This document shows positions 21,708-22,149 of a DNA stretch of 22,149 nucleotides, in pieces. Source of the DNA: a bacterium (GTDB lineage Bacteria > B130-G9). The stretch's first letter is position 1; each line of letters opens with the position of its first letter. The stretch lies in assembly GCA_035527515.1 (NCBI GenBank), contig DATLAJ010000035.1, positions 1-22,149 of the forward strand, read 5' to 3'. The translations under genes and the position numbers were made by a program. The notes beneath the pieces are model-generated. The model did not search any database. It was not told where the DNA came from and worked only from the letters and a program-made list of their open reading frames with translations.

Positions 21708-22149
21708 TTAATCGACCTGGATTGTCAGCGCCTCGAACTTGCAGTCGATGGGGCCGATGAGCTTCTGCGTGTTACGGCCGGTCATGCAGCCCCAGAACGT
21801 GTAGCTGCCGGCCGGGATGCGCTCTTTCGGCATCTCAATGATCGTCGCGGATTCATTGAAGCCCGCGTAGAGATTGATTTGGACAGGAGAGGGCTCGGGC
21901 GTCCACTTCGGATAGAATAGAAGTGAAGCCCCTATCTGGCAAGCGATGTAAACGTCAACCCCGACAACGGGCTGTGTGTTGAAAACACTGGCCACTATGG
22001 CAATGGCTTCAGGTGTCTCCAACTTGTTAAGGGCAAGTCGCATCTGTGGCCAGCCCCCATCAGAGATCCTGGTCAGGCCAGCGCCAATTCTATCAGAGAG
22101 CCACACGTTTCCGTCATAGTCGATGATCATTGCGCCAACGTCGTTGCTT
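21708..22149 (-). CDS. Reg_prop propeller protein with C-terminal beta-sandwich (5'-partial)
   Basis: The frame runs off the right edge, so only the last 146 residues are seen; ATG 22130 is internal. The visible N-terminal part, NDVGAMIIDYDGNVWLSDRI then GAGLTRI, is a typical last Reg_prop blade (ndV-D-dGnvW-Gl pattern). The rest is a beta-rich domain with VVGVDVYIACQIGASLLFYP and RIPAGSYTFWGCMTGRNTQ, related to the tails of the proteins at 1-1071 and 3493-5772. The blade-plus-sandwich order is the same as in the 759-residue protein, but the blade is not a close copy. It is probably another exported protein of the same kind. Confidence 0.82.
   Translation of the reverse strand, partial: SNDVGAMIIDYDGNVWLSDRIGAGLTRISDGGWPQMRLALNKLETPEAIAIVASVFNTQPVVGVDVYIACQIGASLLFYPKWTPEPSPVQINLYAGFNESATIIEMPKERIPAGSYTFWGCMTGRNTQKLIGPIDCKFEALTIQVD

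Noticed and set aside
1-22149. tRNA, rRNA or known riboswitch in the intergenic regions
   Set aside because: No cloverleaf with a GGTTCGA-type arm, no rRNA segment and no recognisable riboswitch core were seen by eye; a tRNAscan or Rfam search would be the proper test.

Overview
This 22.1-kb window looks like chromosome from an uncultured Gram-negative-type bacterium with moderately high GC. The signs are large secreted repeat proteins with a beta-sandwich tail, two type II toxin-antitoxin modules, a DtxR/Feo iron locus, and core genes such as glyS and ppdK. TTG and GTG starts with strong AGGAGG-type ribosome binding sites are frequent. I cannot place the phylum from sequence alone. The secreted-protein style resembles metagenome-derived candidate phyla, but that is an impression, not a result.

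Layout, left to right. Bases 1-3063 are on the plus strand: the 3' end of a secreted protein gene with a GATase-like fold and a C-terminal beta-sandwich, an intergenic region with a terminator-like hairpin and three REP-like hairpins, then a two-gene unit of flavin reductase and low-specificity threonine aldolase. Everything from 3493 to the right edge is on the minus strand. Reading against the coordinates, the order is: a partial Reg_prop protein (22149-21708), glyS and ppdK (21547-16673), a mazEF-like module (16529-15923), dtxR-feoA-feoB (15744-12503), a RelE-type toxin-antitoxin pair (12382-11847), tldD-tldE plus two GT4 glycosyltransferases (11367-6222), a truncated transposase remnant (6001-5879), and a 759-residue secreted protein of 14 propeller repeats (5772-3493).

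How the genes work together. The DtxR-FeoA regulator, FeoA and FeoB form one ferrous-iron uptake operon, with a near-consensus promoter and an overlapping inverted repeat that is a plausible self-regulatory operator. TldD and TldE are the two halves of one metalloprotease and overlap by 4 bp. The two glycosyltransferases follow so closely that co-transcription is likely, although a functional link is not proven. Each toxin-antitoxin pair overlaps internally.

The most unusual content is (1) one C-terminal module shared by three otherwise different secreted proteins, (2) a very regular 14-blade propeller gene whose repeats are similar at DNA level, (3) dispersed REP-like hairpins whose stems show compensatory changes while the loop is constant, and (4) an internal ribosome binding site placed exactly at the FeoA domain boundary of the DtxR-FeoA fusion.
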